From Fremontodendron californicum (taxonomy: Eukaryota; Streptophyta; Magnoliopsida; Malvales; Malvaceae): a stretch of DNA of 64,000 nt. Positions 10,561 through 23,125 of this stretch are shown piece by piece; the first letter of the stretch is position 1; the number at the start of each line of letters is the position of its first letter. A program made the translations under genes and the position numbers. Where the stretch lies: NCBI GenBank assembly GCA_030761205.1, contig JAULJL010000003.1:34857301-34921300 (forward strand), given 5' to 3'. The notes beneath the pieces were generated by a model, which was not told the DNA's origin, did not search any database, and saw only the letters and a list, made by a program, of their open reading frames with translations.

Positions 10561-12250
10561 GTCCAGAACGTAGCCAATTCAAAATTAATAACCATTCCAA
10601 TCCAATTCAGATATAAATTTTGAAACCATAATAACCATGAACATTTCACAAAATCATATTCATATCAAACACAGTTCTCATTGTATAATTCTAAGACAGA
10701 TTCAAAGCATAATAAAATCATCAATTTATAACTCTCAATTTCACAAACATTCATTCAAATAATCCACATGAAGATCCATTTTCATATAAAGTGTACAAAA
10801 TCATTTTTGGTTTATTTCAAACATATATATATACACTTATGCATTTATAAAACAACACGGAGATTCGGTAAGTCACTTACCTAGAAACTGAATCTACCAA
10901 GCCCAAAAATCTAGTCGAAGTATACTTTAAGGACCTATAATCTATATAAACCATAATCACTACTAGGTTCATTAATTCAATATTTTTATACACATGCACC
11001 AAGTGGTTTCTTCCAATTAACCAAAATTAATCGGGTTTGTTCACTTAAAATTCATACTCACATCTCAAAATTTATTTAGCCTCTAGTTATAGCTTAACTA
11101 TACCTCTCCAACATTTAAAAAAATTAATCAAGGTTATCAAGGCTTATAGGAGGCTTAAATCATTTTGATTTTATTTATAAAATTAAAATTTTATTTATTC
11201 ATGAAAAATCAAATAAAATCCATATAATTAAAATTCTATAAATTTATAGCAAAATATATAGAATATTAAACAAAAATAATTTTTAAAAAACATTAAAAAT
11301 AAATTTTTTAACTTTTTTGAAATTTCAGAAAATATGGTCATTTAGCTTACTTTATACTCTTATAACTCACAATCTAGATTGAATCTAGAGATGTATCTTA
11401 TACCAAAATGAAACTTACATATCCTACTTCAACATAGAAGTTCAGGTTAGAAACTATGGTGGCCAGAAATATATATTTCGAAAGCCACAAGTTGGCTAAT
11501 CACCATACTTTACCCAGATTTCTGGGTTTTCATGATCACTTGGTCATCTTTTGGCTTTCGGTTCTCTTAACACATAAACCCCCAGATCAAGCCACTAGTA
11601 CCAAATTAAAGTTCACATTTCACACTACAAAATTGATGCAAGAATAGATTAAATACACCACTGTACTGTGGATATCTATAGCCTAAAGTTAGCTATTCAT
11701 CACTGTTAAACCCAAAATTAAAATGAACATAACTTACAAACTACCCAACCAAATCAAATTAAATTTGTTCCATTAGAACCCTTAGGTTGAGAGCTTTCTA
11801 AAAATGATTTTTCATATAGGAAAAATAGCCGGAAAAGTCACCGGCCATGGATGGAAGCTTAAGGTTTATGGATTTTTCTACGATGCATGCAACAACAAAA
11901 TAATATAAAAGCTTACCCTTTACTTGTGATGATAGAAAAAATCAAATCTTCTCTTCAATTTCAAATTTCCAGAATTTTTCCCTTCTCTCCCTCTTCTTCT
12001 TATTTCTTTTTTTTTTTTTTAATCCAAAGTTGAAGAAGAAGAAGACAATTACACTAAGGTTATATTTTTCTTTTTCTTTTTTTTGTTGCACTTAAGACCC
12101 CTTAACAATTTTATTTGCATCTATGCCCCTTTATGCAAGGCTAGCCAACATATATATAGTTATATAATCACAAATTAGAAAGTTAGTGTAACATAAGCAT
12201 GCACACAATAAAATAATACTAATAATAATAATATTGGGTGTTACATAATC

Positions 12251-13191
12251 TCATTAGACTTAACAGGTAGAAATCATAAAAGAAATTTACTTTCTTTTTT
12301 TTTTACCTACAAAAGAGGTCAAAACTTAGGAGATCGAAAAATTGCAAGTGTTGGAAATCGAAACCTAACTTTGTAGGAATCAAGTGGATGAATCATTTGA
12401 ACAAAGTCGAAATACTTTCTTTTAAGAGATCGGATGTGCACGTATAATTCAATCCTATTGTTTGCATTATGATCACGTTGTATCGAAACATCGACATGCT
12501 TTGATGCCACCACCTAGTCACCTACCTACCCAACTGCATATGAATTCAAAGCAACTATTACTCCATGAAAGATCACATTCGAAAACTTGGCACCATTCGA
12601 ATCGATTGTAGGGCTAACGATGAATTGGCAATTTCATATGATAAGGATTTAACGTTGTAAGAACGATCAAATCTTAGTAGTAGTAACTGTAAACATGCAA
12701 TGTTAGATACAAGCGAAGTGACCTTACAGATGAGACAGAGACAAACAAATGTTGGCCCATTGTTTGAGATAAAAAGCCCAACTTTGATCAAATTAAAATG
12801 ACAGTGACACCGGCAATGCCGAACCACGTCCGACAAAACACGAAGTTGGAAGAGGAAGACCCACATCAGTAGATAAAATCGAAAACATGTCGGCCCATTT
12901 GGCTCGTATTAGTTTACAACTCAACGATTCGAGGCAGAGGTTTACACTTTATACCGACCAGAAATTAGGCCGAAGTTGAGAAACATAGGTGCCCACTTTG
13001 GCCCAATTATTACTTTAACCCATTAAAAATGTAAAAAGTAAATATATAATAATAAAATGACAATTTTTTTTTCTTAGAAAATTAACTAGTAACAAATCAT
13101 GTTAAATAATTTTTTTTATGAGCATAGTATGAAATTGAATAAATTGCAAATTTTAAATTTAGAATTTTATTTTATGGTTTCCATGTTTCGA
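12251..13191. other. Intergenic, no gene recognised
   Basis: Mixed-composition DNA with several short open frames on the minus strand (for example 12573-12866), none resembling a known family or showing splice structure. Probably old repeat sequence. Confidence 0.4.
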
Positions 13192-13199
13192 CTTATCAT

Positions 13200-13715
13200 T
13201 AGAGGTGTTCATCGACCGGGCGAAGTTCGAGCGGATTTAGGTATGGTATCAACACCATATTTACTTGTCCAAACTCGATCTGGTCCGATAATTCCGTCTT
13301 CAAATTCTACCTAAGTTCGCCTAGATTTGTAGTGGGTAGTCCAAATCCGTCCATATTAATTTTTTTTTTTAACAAAATACTAAAAGACATTTTATTTTTT
13401 ATTTAATCTTTATAAGTTTAATCTTTTTTATATTAAATTTTAAAATATAAATAACTTAGCATATTTTATAATATTATATATTTAATATTTATATAATATA
13501 AATATAAATATAAAAATAATATATTATATAATTAAAAAATGGATTGGGTCGGGTTTGGGCCTTGAATATTGGAGTCAAAGCCCGGTCCATTTTTTAAACG
13601 AGCTTAATTTTTTTGTCCAAACCCATTTTTCAAATCTAATATTTTTGTCCAAGTCTCTCAAATATCGAACGAACAATTTGAGTTTGGACAGATAACTCGG
13701 TCATGAACAAATCTA
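13200..13715. mobile_element. Degenerate hAT-like element
   Basis: 516 bp with ends TAGAGGTGTTCATCGACCGG and CGGTCATGAACAAATCTA, which are imperfect inverted repeats. The flanks CTTATCAT and TTTATCAC match at 6 of 8 bases. Subterminal GGGTCGGGTTTGGGC / GGTCCG-type words lie at both ends, with an AT-rich centre. Confidence 0.65.
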
Positions 13716-13723
13716 TTTATCAC

Positions 13724-14279
13724 TGAGACAATGGTTTATTAGCAAATATATATATATATATTATGGAAATTTTAAAATATTCCAAGCGTATCAAAAGTAT
13801 ATATATCATCTAAATTGAGCAAAAAAAGTTGATCCTTGCTAAAATTGTTCTTCCCTACATTAACAGTTGATGAATGAATTATGGGTACTTTAGTAGAGTT
13901 TTTTTTTATATATAAAAAAAATACAATTTGGAAATAAGAAAAATATTACAAATACTCAAATTTCAATCCAGATTTATTGAATATCAGAGAGTAACTTCTG
14001 AGATTATTTTTTTCTGCTTATAAAATATTATTAAGTGTCTAGAGTTTGATAGCATATATTTCTGACTTGTTAGGATCAAGGGAAGAACTCATTTCTGGTT
14101 TTGTAGGTCATTGAGGGAGCAAAAAAAAAAAAAAAATCTGATGCAGAAGTATTGATGGAAATGGATCTTAAATTGCAGGCCTATTCCTTCTCCAACATCA
14201 TCCATCCCAAACAACTTTGAAATGCCGGTAACCTAACTGTCCCCCTTCGGATAAGCAGCCATAAATTGGAAAAATTCTT
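13724..14279. other. Intergenic, no gene recognised
   Basis: AT-rich DNA with a TA microsatellite near 13748. The segment at about 13895-13990 has a rough second copy at about 22895-22995, so part of this is repeat. Confidence 0.4.
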
Positions 14280-14572
14280 AAGAAAGCTTCTTAAAATGAA
14301 TTTCGCCTAGATTTCATTACATATGTAATTTATCATGTTTATGAAATATATAATTTATTATGTTTATATGTAATTTATGTAATATTTATATATAAAAAAT
14401 ACACTATTTAAAAAATTACATAAATACATGACATATTTGTCATATTTATATGTAATTTGTCATGTTTATATGCAATTTCTTATGTAAATATGTAATTTAT
14501 CATGCTTATATATAATTTTATCATATTTATATATAATGAAGCCTATTTTAAATTCATCCTAAAAAAACTTAC
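14280..14572. repeat. MITE-like repeat of TATGTAATTTATCATGTTTA units
   Basis: Internal iterations of a ~22-bp TATGTAATTTATCATGTTTA word. The outer edges (AAGCTTCTTAAAATGAATTT and TTAAATTCATCCTAAAAAAA) form a rough inverted repeat. A similar element lies at about 26090-26345. No TSD identified. Confidence 0.5.
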
Positions 14573-14980
14573 TCTAAAACTCCCTCATAAATTGGCCTTC
14601 CACCAACCCCTTGCCACTCTCTAATATTCCAACAAAACCAAATATTTAAAGAGCAAAGTTAAAGAAAAAAAAATTAATATGATATAGAAATTTCGTGAAA
14701 AAAAAAAATAGTTTTGAAAAATGAGTTCATACATAATAATTAACGTCAATAAAATTGGTTTGAGATTTACGTTAGATCTGACATTTAAATATAAATATGA
14801 TATATGTATGATACGTATTCTATCAATTATATTTAAATGTATCATATTTATTATATTATTTTTTATTTATTAAAAATATTATATTTTTATATCGCGTAAA
14901 AAAAATTAACAAATTTATTTTACATTGTCATCTTAAGAAGTGGCTACTTCCACAAATTCTTTTAATCAGTGACATGCATG

Positions 14981-15424
14981 TGTGATGGGATCATTATCCT
15001 CTCCCCACAAAATCAACTTATTAGGATCTGCAGCGCCCACGTTTATATAGTCCAAGATCTTTCCTTTCTTTTTCAATATGGGATTGAAGCACTCAGTCTA
15101 CCCTTTGGACGTTAGACGTGACATTCTCCCACACCCAATCTCGTGACGTCCTCGTCACGGTGACCCATCCTGTCTGCCCTCTCTTAGGGTGTTTGGCATA
15201 GTGTCACTGATCCACCCTGCCTACCCTTCTTTGAGGGGCTCGGCGTGGCGTCGGACAGTCAAGAGTTGCTCTAATACCACTTGTCACGGGGCTATTATCC
15301 TCTTCCTGCAAAATTGACTTATTAGAGTATGCAGCGCTCACGCTTATATAACTCAAAATCTTTTTTTTTTTTTTTAATGTGGGATTGAAACATCGTACCT
15401 ATCGTTTGAACGTTAAACGTGACA
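14981..15424 (-). mobile_element. TRIM (terminal-repeat retrotransposon in miniature)
   Basis: Two 143-bp direct repeats, 14981-15123 and 15282-15424, both starting TGT and ending GTGACA and sharing ATTATCCTC, GCAGCGC, TTATATA and TGGGATTGAA blocks. Read on the minus strand, the 5' LTR (15282-15424) is followed after 2 bp by TGGTATTAGAGC (15268-15279). This is a one-mismatch primer-binding site for initiator tRNA-Met. A purine-rich tract (GGGTGTGGGAGAATG) abuts the 3' LTR. The interior is 158 bp with no coding capacity. TSD not found. Confidence 0.85.
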
Positions 15425-15870
15425 CTTGCTGCTCTTTCATTACAATTTACTGAAAATAGCATTTCTCATGTTGCTAGAATAATTTAAGATCAAAGATAAT
15501 TGAAATGCAATGTAAATTATTATTTATAACTAGAATATTTCTCCCCGCTTCGCTAGAAATTTGGATTGTTTTATATAATTTCAATTATAATAATTAGTAA
15601 TTATTTATTTAAATATTATTTAAATATTTTAATATATATTAAAATAATACATTTTTTAATATAAAAATCAAATATTTCAAATTACATATTTCTCACAAAT
15701 AAAATATTTTTATTACTAAATCAATTTTAGATAAAAAAACATAAAACTTTAAAGTTTTATTTTTTAAAATCAAGCGACAAATTCATCAAAAAAATAAAAT
15801 TTAAGTCGATTTTTTTACTAATCAAATTTCACTTTTCTTCGATTGTGGGAGTTTAAGTATTTTGTTCTTC
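15425..15870. other. AT-rich intergenic, no gene
   Basis: AT-rich DNA without a supportable gene, leading into the tandem array that follows. Confidence 0.4.
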
Positions 15871-17200
15871 TCAAAAGATAAAAAATAATTGCAAAATTTA
15901 ATTTTCACATAAATTTTTATTAATAATTATTTATTATAATAATAGTAGATAATAAATATTTTTAGTTAATTGATTCATTTGTAATTCTTTTAAAACTTTT
16001 TCTCTTTTGATTACACGTTTAAAAAATAAATAATCTATAAATAAAAATATTTTTGGTTTATTAGTTAATTTTATAATTCTTCCATTTTTTCACAAATAGA
16101 GATAAGAATGGATCGGATATCTTCAATTTTTAAATATCTCAATCTGAATTCGCTTAACTTATCCGAAATTTGAATATATTTATTATTTGAATTCGCATCC
16201 GATTTAAAGAGCAATATCCACTGGATATTCAAATCCGCTAAAAATGAATTTATTAAATCATTTTTTTTAAAGATAAAAATATAAATCAAATAAGAACTAA
16301 ATATGTAAATAGAACGGATAACGGATTCGAATATCCGAACAAAAATTAAAGCGGATTCGAGAAACGAATAGCTAAGGGTTCATATCCGAATCTGCCGCAG
16401 GTAGTAAATTCAATATCCGAGTTCACAAATTATCCGAATCCATAAAAAAATGGATCGAATCACAAAAGTAAAAAAATTTATTTATTTATTAATAATTATT
16501 TATTATAATGACTATAAATTATAAATATTTTTAAATGATCAATCTATTTTATAATTTTTTAAAACATTGAAGAAAAAAAAAGGTATCGCTTTAAATATAT
16601 AATCAGAGCGAATAATGGATTCAGATATCTGACACTATCCAGACCAAAATTAAATCAGATTCGGATAATAGATATCCAAACGTTCATATCCAAATCCGCT
16701 CTGAATCCGATGAGGATAGTAAATTCAATATCCGAATGAGAAAATTATCCGAATCCATAATATCCAAATCCGAAAAAAAAGATTGAATCACATAAATTAA
16801 AAAATATATATTTTCTTATTAATAATTATTTATTGTAATAACTAAATGTTATAAATATTTTTAATCAATTAACCTATTTTGTAATTTTACCTAAAAACTA
16901 TAAAATAAAATAAAAACAGCTGTCATAAGCTGATCCCTTAGGGAATAGTTTTAACCTATAGAAAAAATTATCGGAATCCGTAATATCTAAATTCGAAAAA
17001 AAATCGAATCACATAAATTAAAAGATATATATTTCTTTATTAATAATTATTTATTGTAATAACTAAATTTCATAAATATTTTAATCAATTAAACTATTTT
17101 GTAATTTTACCTAAAAACTAAAAAAAATAAATAAAAAAAAAAAAAAAAAACTGCTGTTATAAGCTGATCCCTTAACGGATAGTTTCAATCTATAGGTATA
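15870..17200. repeat. Tandemly repeated AT-rich units with GGATTCGGATA-type words
   Basis: About four related units containing TTATTAATAATTATTTATT, followed by CTATTTTGTAATTTTACC and clusters of ATCCGAATCC. The last two (about 16740-16963 and 16964-17200) are close copies, both ending in ATAAGCTGATCCCTTA and a TTTTAACCTATAG-type sequence. The earlier units are more decayed. Probably derived from the same hAT-like family as 4293-6460. Confidence 0.65.
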
Positions 17201-17451
17201 GATACTATTTTATAGGGTTTTGATGATAAGTGTTTTTATGTTACTTTTTAAGGTTTGATAAATTATGATTTTTAATGCATTAAAAATTATTAAATTTAAT
17301 ATAAAAATATTATTATAAATAATAATTTAATTAATTTTAATAAATGTTTATTTTGTATTAAATATAATAATTAATAATAAATTTTAATGCATTGAAAATA
17401 ATAATTTATTTAATATGGTAATTTTAAAAAGTTTTTAAGACATATGGGTAT

Positions 17452-17905
17452 AACAAGACATGTGCTCAAGAGTTATTCGAACTCGACTTTTGGCTTGATC
17501 ATTGTCAAGTCGAACTCGAGTTCAAGTAGTTTGTATTATCGAACAAGTTGAGTTCAAGTATCCAAATGAGTAATTTCTGATTCAAGTGACTTGCGAGCCT
17601 AATCGAGTTTTTTTTTTTTTTTAATATATATTTTTACTATTTTTAATTAATAATGGAAAATCTCAATTCGAGTTTGAGTTCGAGCACAAATAATCAAGTT
17701 TGAAATCGAACTTGTTTTTACTATGTAAACGAGTCTAATCAAGGAAGCTCGAATAGTTCATTTTTATCTTGAATCGAGCTTGAGTTTTAGAAATGAAATT
17801 CGATCAAACTCAAACTCAAGCTGAGTTTTAAGTTGCGAATTTCGAGTCAAATTCCAGCTTGGGTTTTTCATTGTTTAGACTCGACTCAATTATACCATAT
17901 TAAAA
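17452..17905. mobile_element. Decayed repeat with GAGTTCGA/CTCGAG words
   Basis: Ends ATGGGTATAACAAGAC and GACTCGACTCAATTATACCA are roughly inverted. The inside is rich in TCGAACTCGAG and CGAGCCTAATCGAG words like those in the element at 9444-10560. A similar decayed stretch is at about 21610-22000. Confidence 0.4.
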
Positions 17906-18252
17906 TACTCGTTAATAAAATCCAACTATAAATTTCTTGTCTTTAAGTATTGCATACCTTTAATCAGTGTCTAACATTGATTAACATTTTCTTGGCAATG
18001 TTAAGAAGTGTTTCTAATTTAATATATTTAAAATTTTCTTCCATGACATCTAAGTTTGGTTCACAGTTGCTTTGATTTCTCATGTTATACATACAGCTTG
18101 TAATTTTTATTTATGAATGAAACTTCTTTTTTTTAATTTTTCAAAAAAAAAAAATAAAAAAAATTCATGACATCTTAGCTAGAATTGAAATTCATCACGT
18201 CATGAAATCTATCAAATGGGTTATAGTTACCCATTATTATAACCTAAATAGG

Positions 18253-18285
<33 letters not shown>

Positions 18286-18349
18286 CTTGTATAATTACAT
18301 TTTTTAGCTTCAAATGTGACCTAGTTGTTCAAAATCAAATGCTTTTTAT
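17906..18349. other. Intergenic with a TA microsatellite
   Basis: AT-rich DNA with a TA repeat at about 18259-18285. No gene seen. Confidence 0.5.
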
Positions 18350-18483
18350 TAGACTTAGCAATAGTGGACACGACATGATTACATAACACGGAAAAAAAAT
18401 TAAAAACACGACACAACACGAAAAAAAACACGAACACAATACGAATACACGAATGTTTCAAAATCTATATAATATGCATTATT

Positions 18484-20424
18484 TTTTTTTTGGATAAGTA
18501 AGTGTTGTATTTATCCAGAAAGCAGTTAAACTGCTACATCCAACATCATGTGCAACATGTACTTAAATCTATACATACTTAAACAATACTTGAACAAAAC
18601 TTAAGACCACTAATCAATCAGGAAACAATAGCAACATACTTCAGCAATACTTAAAGCTATTCCAGAATGGACAAAGATCCTAGGAAAAAAGAGACAGTCC
18701 CCAATCTGCATCCAATCTTCGGTTCACTTCATCAGGATTAATGTTCTTGAGCCCCAACAATCGCATTCTGATGATCTCTTTTATCTGCTCAATGATGGCT
18801 CCTTGTGAGGATTGAAGGCGATTAAAACACCTATTATTTCTCTCCCTCCAGATCGAGTAAAGAAAGGCACTCCATGATAAACGCAAAATAACATAAATGA
18901 GAGTTTTTCCTCTGATTCTGTTTACTGCCCATTGCAGCTCTGCTTGCCAGCTCCTTATGCTTCTATGATGTTGACATAAGCATAGTATATGCCCCCAGAT
19001 TTCCTTTGAATAGTCACATTCAAAAAATATATGATTCCGGGTTTCTTGCTCAGTTTGACATAGCTCACATTTGCCATCCACCTCCATGCCCCATGACATC
19101 AATCTGTTCTTTGTAGGCAGTTTGTCCAATATAGCCATCCAAGCTACCAGTGCATGTTTAGGAATATGAAATGGAAACCAGATCAGTTTATCCCACTCCA
19201 CCTTGTCCTGCCTAGGCCTGAGATCATTCCAGACTTTAGCCACCATAAATCTGTTCCCAGGGAACTTCCAAGTTAGAGCACCATTCTGGTTGGAGGTGAA
19301 CCTCAAAGCCAAAGCCCTCAGCTGAAGCATTTTACGCCATGTCCAGCTGCTTCCTGGGGAAGGTTGAACCTGCCACACTGTTCTTCCTTTCAGCACATAG
19401 ACATGAAGCCAGGCAATCCACAATGAACCTGCCTGAGAGAGAAGTGCCCATAGGTGCTGAATAATGCAAGCCTTATTCCATATGCCCAAGTCTTTTAATC
19501 CAAGACCCCCCTCTGACTTTGGACAGCAAATGGAACTCCATTTGACTCTTGCTCCCTTAGCTGAGTCATCTCTTCCTTTCCAGAAGAACCTGCTGCATAA
19601 TTGATTAATTCTTTTAAGAACAGCCTTAGGCAATACAAAGTGCCTGCACCAGAAATTGGACACATTAAAAAGAACAGATTGAATGAGCTGAAGTCTTCCT
19701 GCATAGGATAACATGCGTGCTGCCCAGCCATTGATTCTCTGAGTAATTCTATCGATCAAAGGAGAACAATCCTTTTCAGAGAGTCTTCTTGTGACCAAAG
19801 GGATCCCAAGGTACCTAACAGGTAGTTTGCCAAGTTTAAACCCTGTCAACTCTTGCATCTCAAGTAGAGTGGTCCTACTAACACCAGAGGAGAAGACTTC
19901 ACTCTTGGAAGGGTTTAGCTGCAAACCAGAAATGGTATAAAAGTAATGGAGAATGCCCTGTATGCCCACAACAGAATCCAAGTTACCCTTTGCAAAAATC
20001 AGCAGATCATCTGCAAAGCACAGGTGAGTAAGCTTGATTCTGTGACATTTAGGATGGTAGCTGTAAACTCCATGAAGAGCCCCTACATCCAGAAGTCTGG
20101 ATAAAACATTCATAGCAATGACAAAAAGATAAGGAGAGAGAGGGTCTCCCTGCCTTAACCCCTTTGCTCCTTCAAAGTACCCTACTAATCCTCCATTAAG
20201 AGAAATTGAGAACTTTGGGGAAGTGATGCATGCCTTGATCCATCCTATGAACTTATCAGGCAATCCATAAACTGATAAAACAGTGAGAATGAAGTCCCAA
20301 TTTAATGAATCAAAAGCTTTTTGGAGATCAATCTTCATTGCAAAACGAGGGGATAATGTTGCTCTTCCATACCCTTTGACCAGTTCCTGAGCCATGAGAA
20401 TATTATCTGAGATGCTTCTCCCTG
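18484..20424 (-). mobile_element. 5'-truncated L1-type LINE
   Basis: Flanked by an exact 16-bp duplication TATAATATGCATTATT (18468-18483 and 20425-20440). The 3' end lies on the left and finishes in an A-tail, seen as the T-run at 18482-18491. The 5' end stops abruptly inside the reverse-transcriptase domain at 20424. Long TSD, A-tail and 5' truncation are the signature of target-primed reverse transcription. Confidence 0.93.
18680..20424 (-). CDS. LINE reverse transcriptase, N-terminally truncated open frame
   Basis: C-terminal part of a plant L1-type ORF2 protein. After the truncation point it reads ISDNILMAQELVKGYGR, MKIDLQKAFDSLNW (RT motif A), GLRQGDPLSPYLFVIAMNVL (motif B region), LCFADDLLIFAKG (catalytic motif C, FADD) and PVRYLGIPL. 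Further on comes a Cys/His-rich zf-RVT segment around CELCQTEQETRNHIFFECDY, and the frame ends ...WGLSLFS. About 580 codons are open without a stop or frameshift, so the insertion is young. The open frame continues upstream to 20521 only because ~30 codons of flanking DNA are also open; those residues are not LINE protein. The endonuclease and the N-terminal RT are absent, so it cannot act alone. Confidence 0.93.
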
Positions 20425-20536
20425 TATAATATGCATTATTAGTATCAAAGTTTATATAAATATAAAATATCTTAAATACGATTATGATATGATAAAATAC
20501 ATGAACATAATACGGATACACGAATTGTCATGCCTA

Positions 20537-22060
20537 CTTTTTTATGGTTGTTGTTATAGCAAAATTTGAGCTTTCCTTTAATGATATCCATAATATATAT
20601 ATTATATTAAAATCTATACATTATAAATTTTTTTCAATTAAAGCCTCAATTGACTGCTATTTGTCAGCCAATTAAACTCTCTTTGGAGTTTTTTTTTTTA
20701 TAAAAAAAAAAAAACAGACACAAAATTAAACAAATCAAATCATAAAATCCCAATAAAATACAAATTAAAGTATTATAATATATATAAATATTTTAATTAA
20801 AGCCTTAATTGACTGCCATTTAGCAGCCGATTAAACTCTCTTGGGAGCTTTTTATTAAAAAATCACAAACACAAAGTTGAACAAACAAAATCATAAAATT
20901 CCAAAAAAAATCACAAAAAATAGCCACTTAATCAAATATACAAAGCGACATTGCATACAAATATGTATGCACTTAATCAAATACAATAAATATCAACCAA
21001 CTATAAATCTCATGATAATGAAGAATAAAATATATAATTATATTAATCATTTATTATGCAAATGTTAAAATTAAAATTAATTTTATACATATATATGTTA
21101 TTTCAATTATAAGTTAAGCTTAAGCTAATCTTATTAAGAAAAATCTTATTGATAACATCTATATATATTCTCTAAAGCAGCCGATTAAATTCTTAATTAA
21201 AACCCAATACAATAGCAAACCAAACTACAAGTCTAACCTAAGAAGTTTACCCCAAACCCTATCCTTAGCACTAATCCCTCGATCGTCTAAGCTAAGCCCA
21301 AACTTTACATATTACTTGTTGCAATATTCTTGAGCTTATTCATGGAAACAAACAAAAATATTAGTAGAAAATTAATTAATATCGTCTCACCGACTTAAGT
21401 TTAAACTTGTAATGAGCTTCAATACAAAGAGAATCGTAGTTTCTTCGAAACCTTAGATCCAAAACGGAATTCCAACCAACACATAAAATAATTGCCTTTG
21501 AAATTAAATTTTGCTGCAACTCATATATATATATATATATATATATAATTTGGGACATATAAACATGTTATAAATTATATGGTTATCAGTAGGTGAAAGT
21601 AAAACATTTGTACTCATAATTATTAGGGTTCAATTCAGAAAAAAAAATTGAATTTCATTCATTGTTGAACCGAAATTAAGTTCGAGCAGCTCAAATTATC
21701 AAGCGAATCGAGTTTGGATATCCTAATGTCCAATCGAATGACCCGCGAGCCTAATCAAATATTTTATTTTTAAATTTTTATTAATAATAAAAAAATCTCA
21801 ACTTGAGCTCAAGTATAAATAATCCAGTTTAAAATCGAGCATGAAAATCGAATTCGTTTTTTATTAAATAAACGAGTTTAATGAAACGAACTCGAATAAT
21901 TTAATTTTTATTTTGAATTGAACTCAATTTTTTTATTAAAAAAAAAAAAAAAAACTTAATTAAACTCTAACCAAGTTTTGAATAAAACTTGAAATCAATT
22001 TTTATTATTTATCTTACACACTAAACACTAGCCTAAACTATATAATAATTAAAATATATG
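20537..22060. repeat. AT-rich intergenic with a ~160-bp tandem duplication
   Basis: The blocks at about 20635-20750 and 20795-20910 share TTAAAGCCTCAATTGACTGC, CAGCCGATTAAACTCTCTT and AAATCATAAAATTCCA words. A third partial copy of the CAGCCGATTAAA word is at 21178. A TA repeat lies near 21525-21546, and 21610-22000 holds decayed CTCGAG-type repeat. No gene seen. Confidence 0.6.
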
Positions 22061-23117
22061 TAGGAGATGATCCGGTCCGGGGAAGATGGGATGAATTAAG
22101 AGGTCTGAGGGCCCCATCTTTGATCAGGAAATGGGGAAGGGAAATGAAAAGTCTTTTCTCCCATAAGTTGTACCACATCTTTTTTATATTATATATATAT
22201 ATATGGAAAAAGAATTAATAGAAAATATTTGGTACCATATTTCTTCTGATTTTTTTTTGAAATAGAGAAAAGTGATTTGATTTGGGCTGAAATAGGGAAG
22301 TGAAGAACGATCTATCCTTATCACATAATCAACCGATAATGAACAAATTTATATTAAACGATATTAGTTGGTTGGAGAAGGGAGAGTTATACACAAAAGG
22401 AGGTACTCTTTCTTTTCTTTTTTCATCTCTTTCCCTCATTAAATATTTATATCAATACTTAGTTATTAGTAAGAAATTAATTATCTTGCATCGAATTTGA
22501 TTCGGATAATTGATACGTAATTTTTTTCGACTCAAAAAATAGAATTTGAATCTCTTTATTAAATAAAAAATTACTTTATTTAGTAAATTCACTATAATAA
22601 GTGATTTCCATTTTGAGTTTTGTTCGTAATTTCTCGTTGACATTAATTTTGATTATGCTATTTCTCTAAAAGTTAATGCATTTGTGATTGAGTAACTTAT
22701 ACATATAAGAAAATTATTAAATCAATAATTAATTTGAGAAATTCTAAATTTTTTTAGATTAATAGACGACTGTCTATGAGTATCAATACTTTCATTTTTT
22801 TTTTACTTGAAATTGTCAAAAATTAAATCATTATTCTAAAATTAAAAGTTGAATATATTATCAATGGATCATATAATTATTAGCATCAATATTTTTTTTT
22901 ATATACAAAAAAAAAAATCACAAATTGAAATAAAAAAAAAAAAGATTACAAATACTGTATTCAAACTCTATTAAATATCATCTTTTAATAATAATTATAT
23001 AAATCAACTGAATTAAATTTTATATTCATCCATACATTCCTTTGCAAACAAATAATCTTGGCTAAAAAACACAACCAACTTTTTTTTTTTTATAATTGGT
23101 AACCTAGTTATTTTAAA
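22061..23117. other. AT-rich intergenic
   Basis: The segment at 22065-22180 has a more balanced composition (GATCCGGTCCGGGG...), but I recognise no exon. The rest is AT-rich with A/T runs. 22895-22995 resembles 13895-13990. Confidence 0.4.
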
Positions 23118-23125
23118 AGTTAATT

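Larger units (their letters stand above)
7612..12245 (-). mobile_element. Solo-LTR-like unit of a retrotransposon, with two nested hAT elements
   Basis: Begins TGTCACGTCCC and ends GGGTGTTACA, so both ends give TGT..ACA inverted termini, and it is flanked by the exact 5-bp duplication TAATC (7607-7611 and 12246-12250). This is the form of a single LTR left after recombination. Minus orientation (TGTAACACCC start) is favoured, because plant Ty3/gypsy LTRs commonly start that way. Removing the two nested hAT elements and their TSDs leaves about 2.8 kb. It contains the tandem array at 8990-9443 and no gag or pol coding. Confidence 0.65.
18350..20536. mobile_element. CACGA-rich hAT-like repeat, copy 2, split by a LINE
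   Basis: Ends TAGACTTAGCAATAG and GAATTGTCATGCCTA. The flanks are CTTTTTAT and CTTTTTTAT, equal apart from one T. The unit is ~229 bp once the LINE (18484-20424) and its duplicated target are removed. Contains ACACGACACAACACGA-type words. Confidence 0.6.

Noticed and set aside
20425..20521. N-terminal extension of the LINE protein
   Set aside because: It lies beyond the 16-bp TSD in host repeat DNA and is open by chance.
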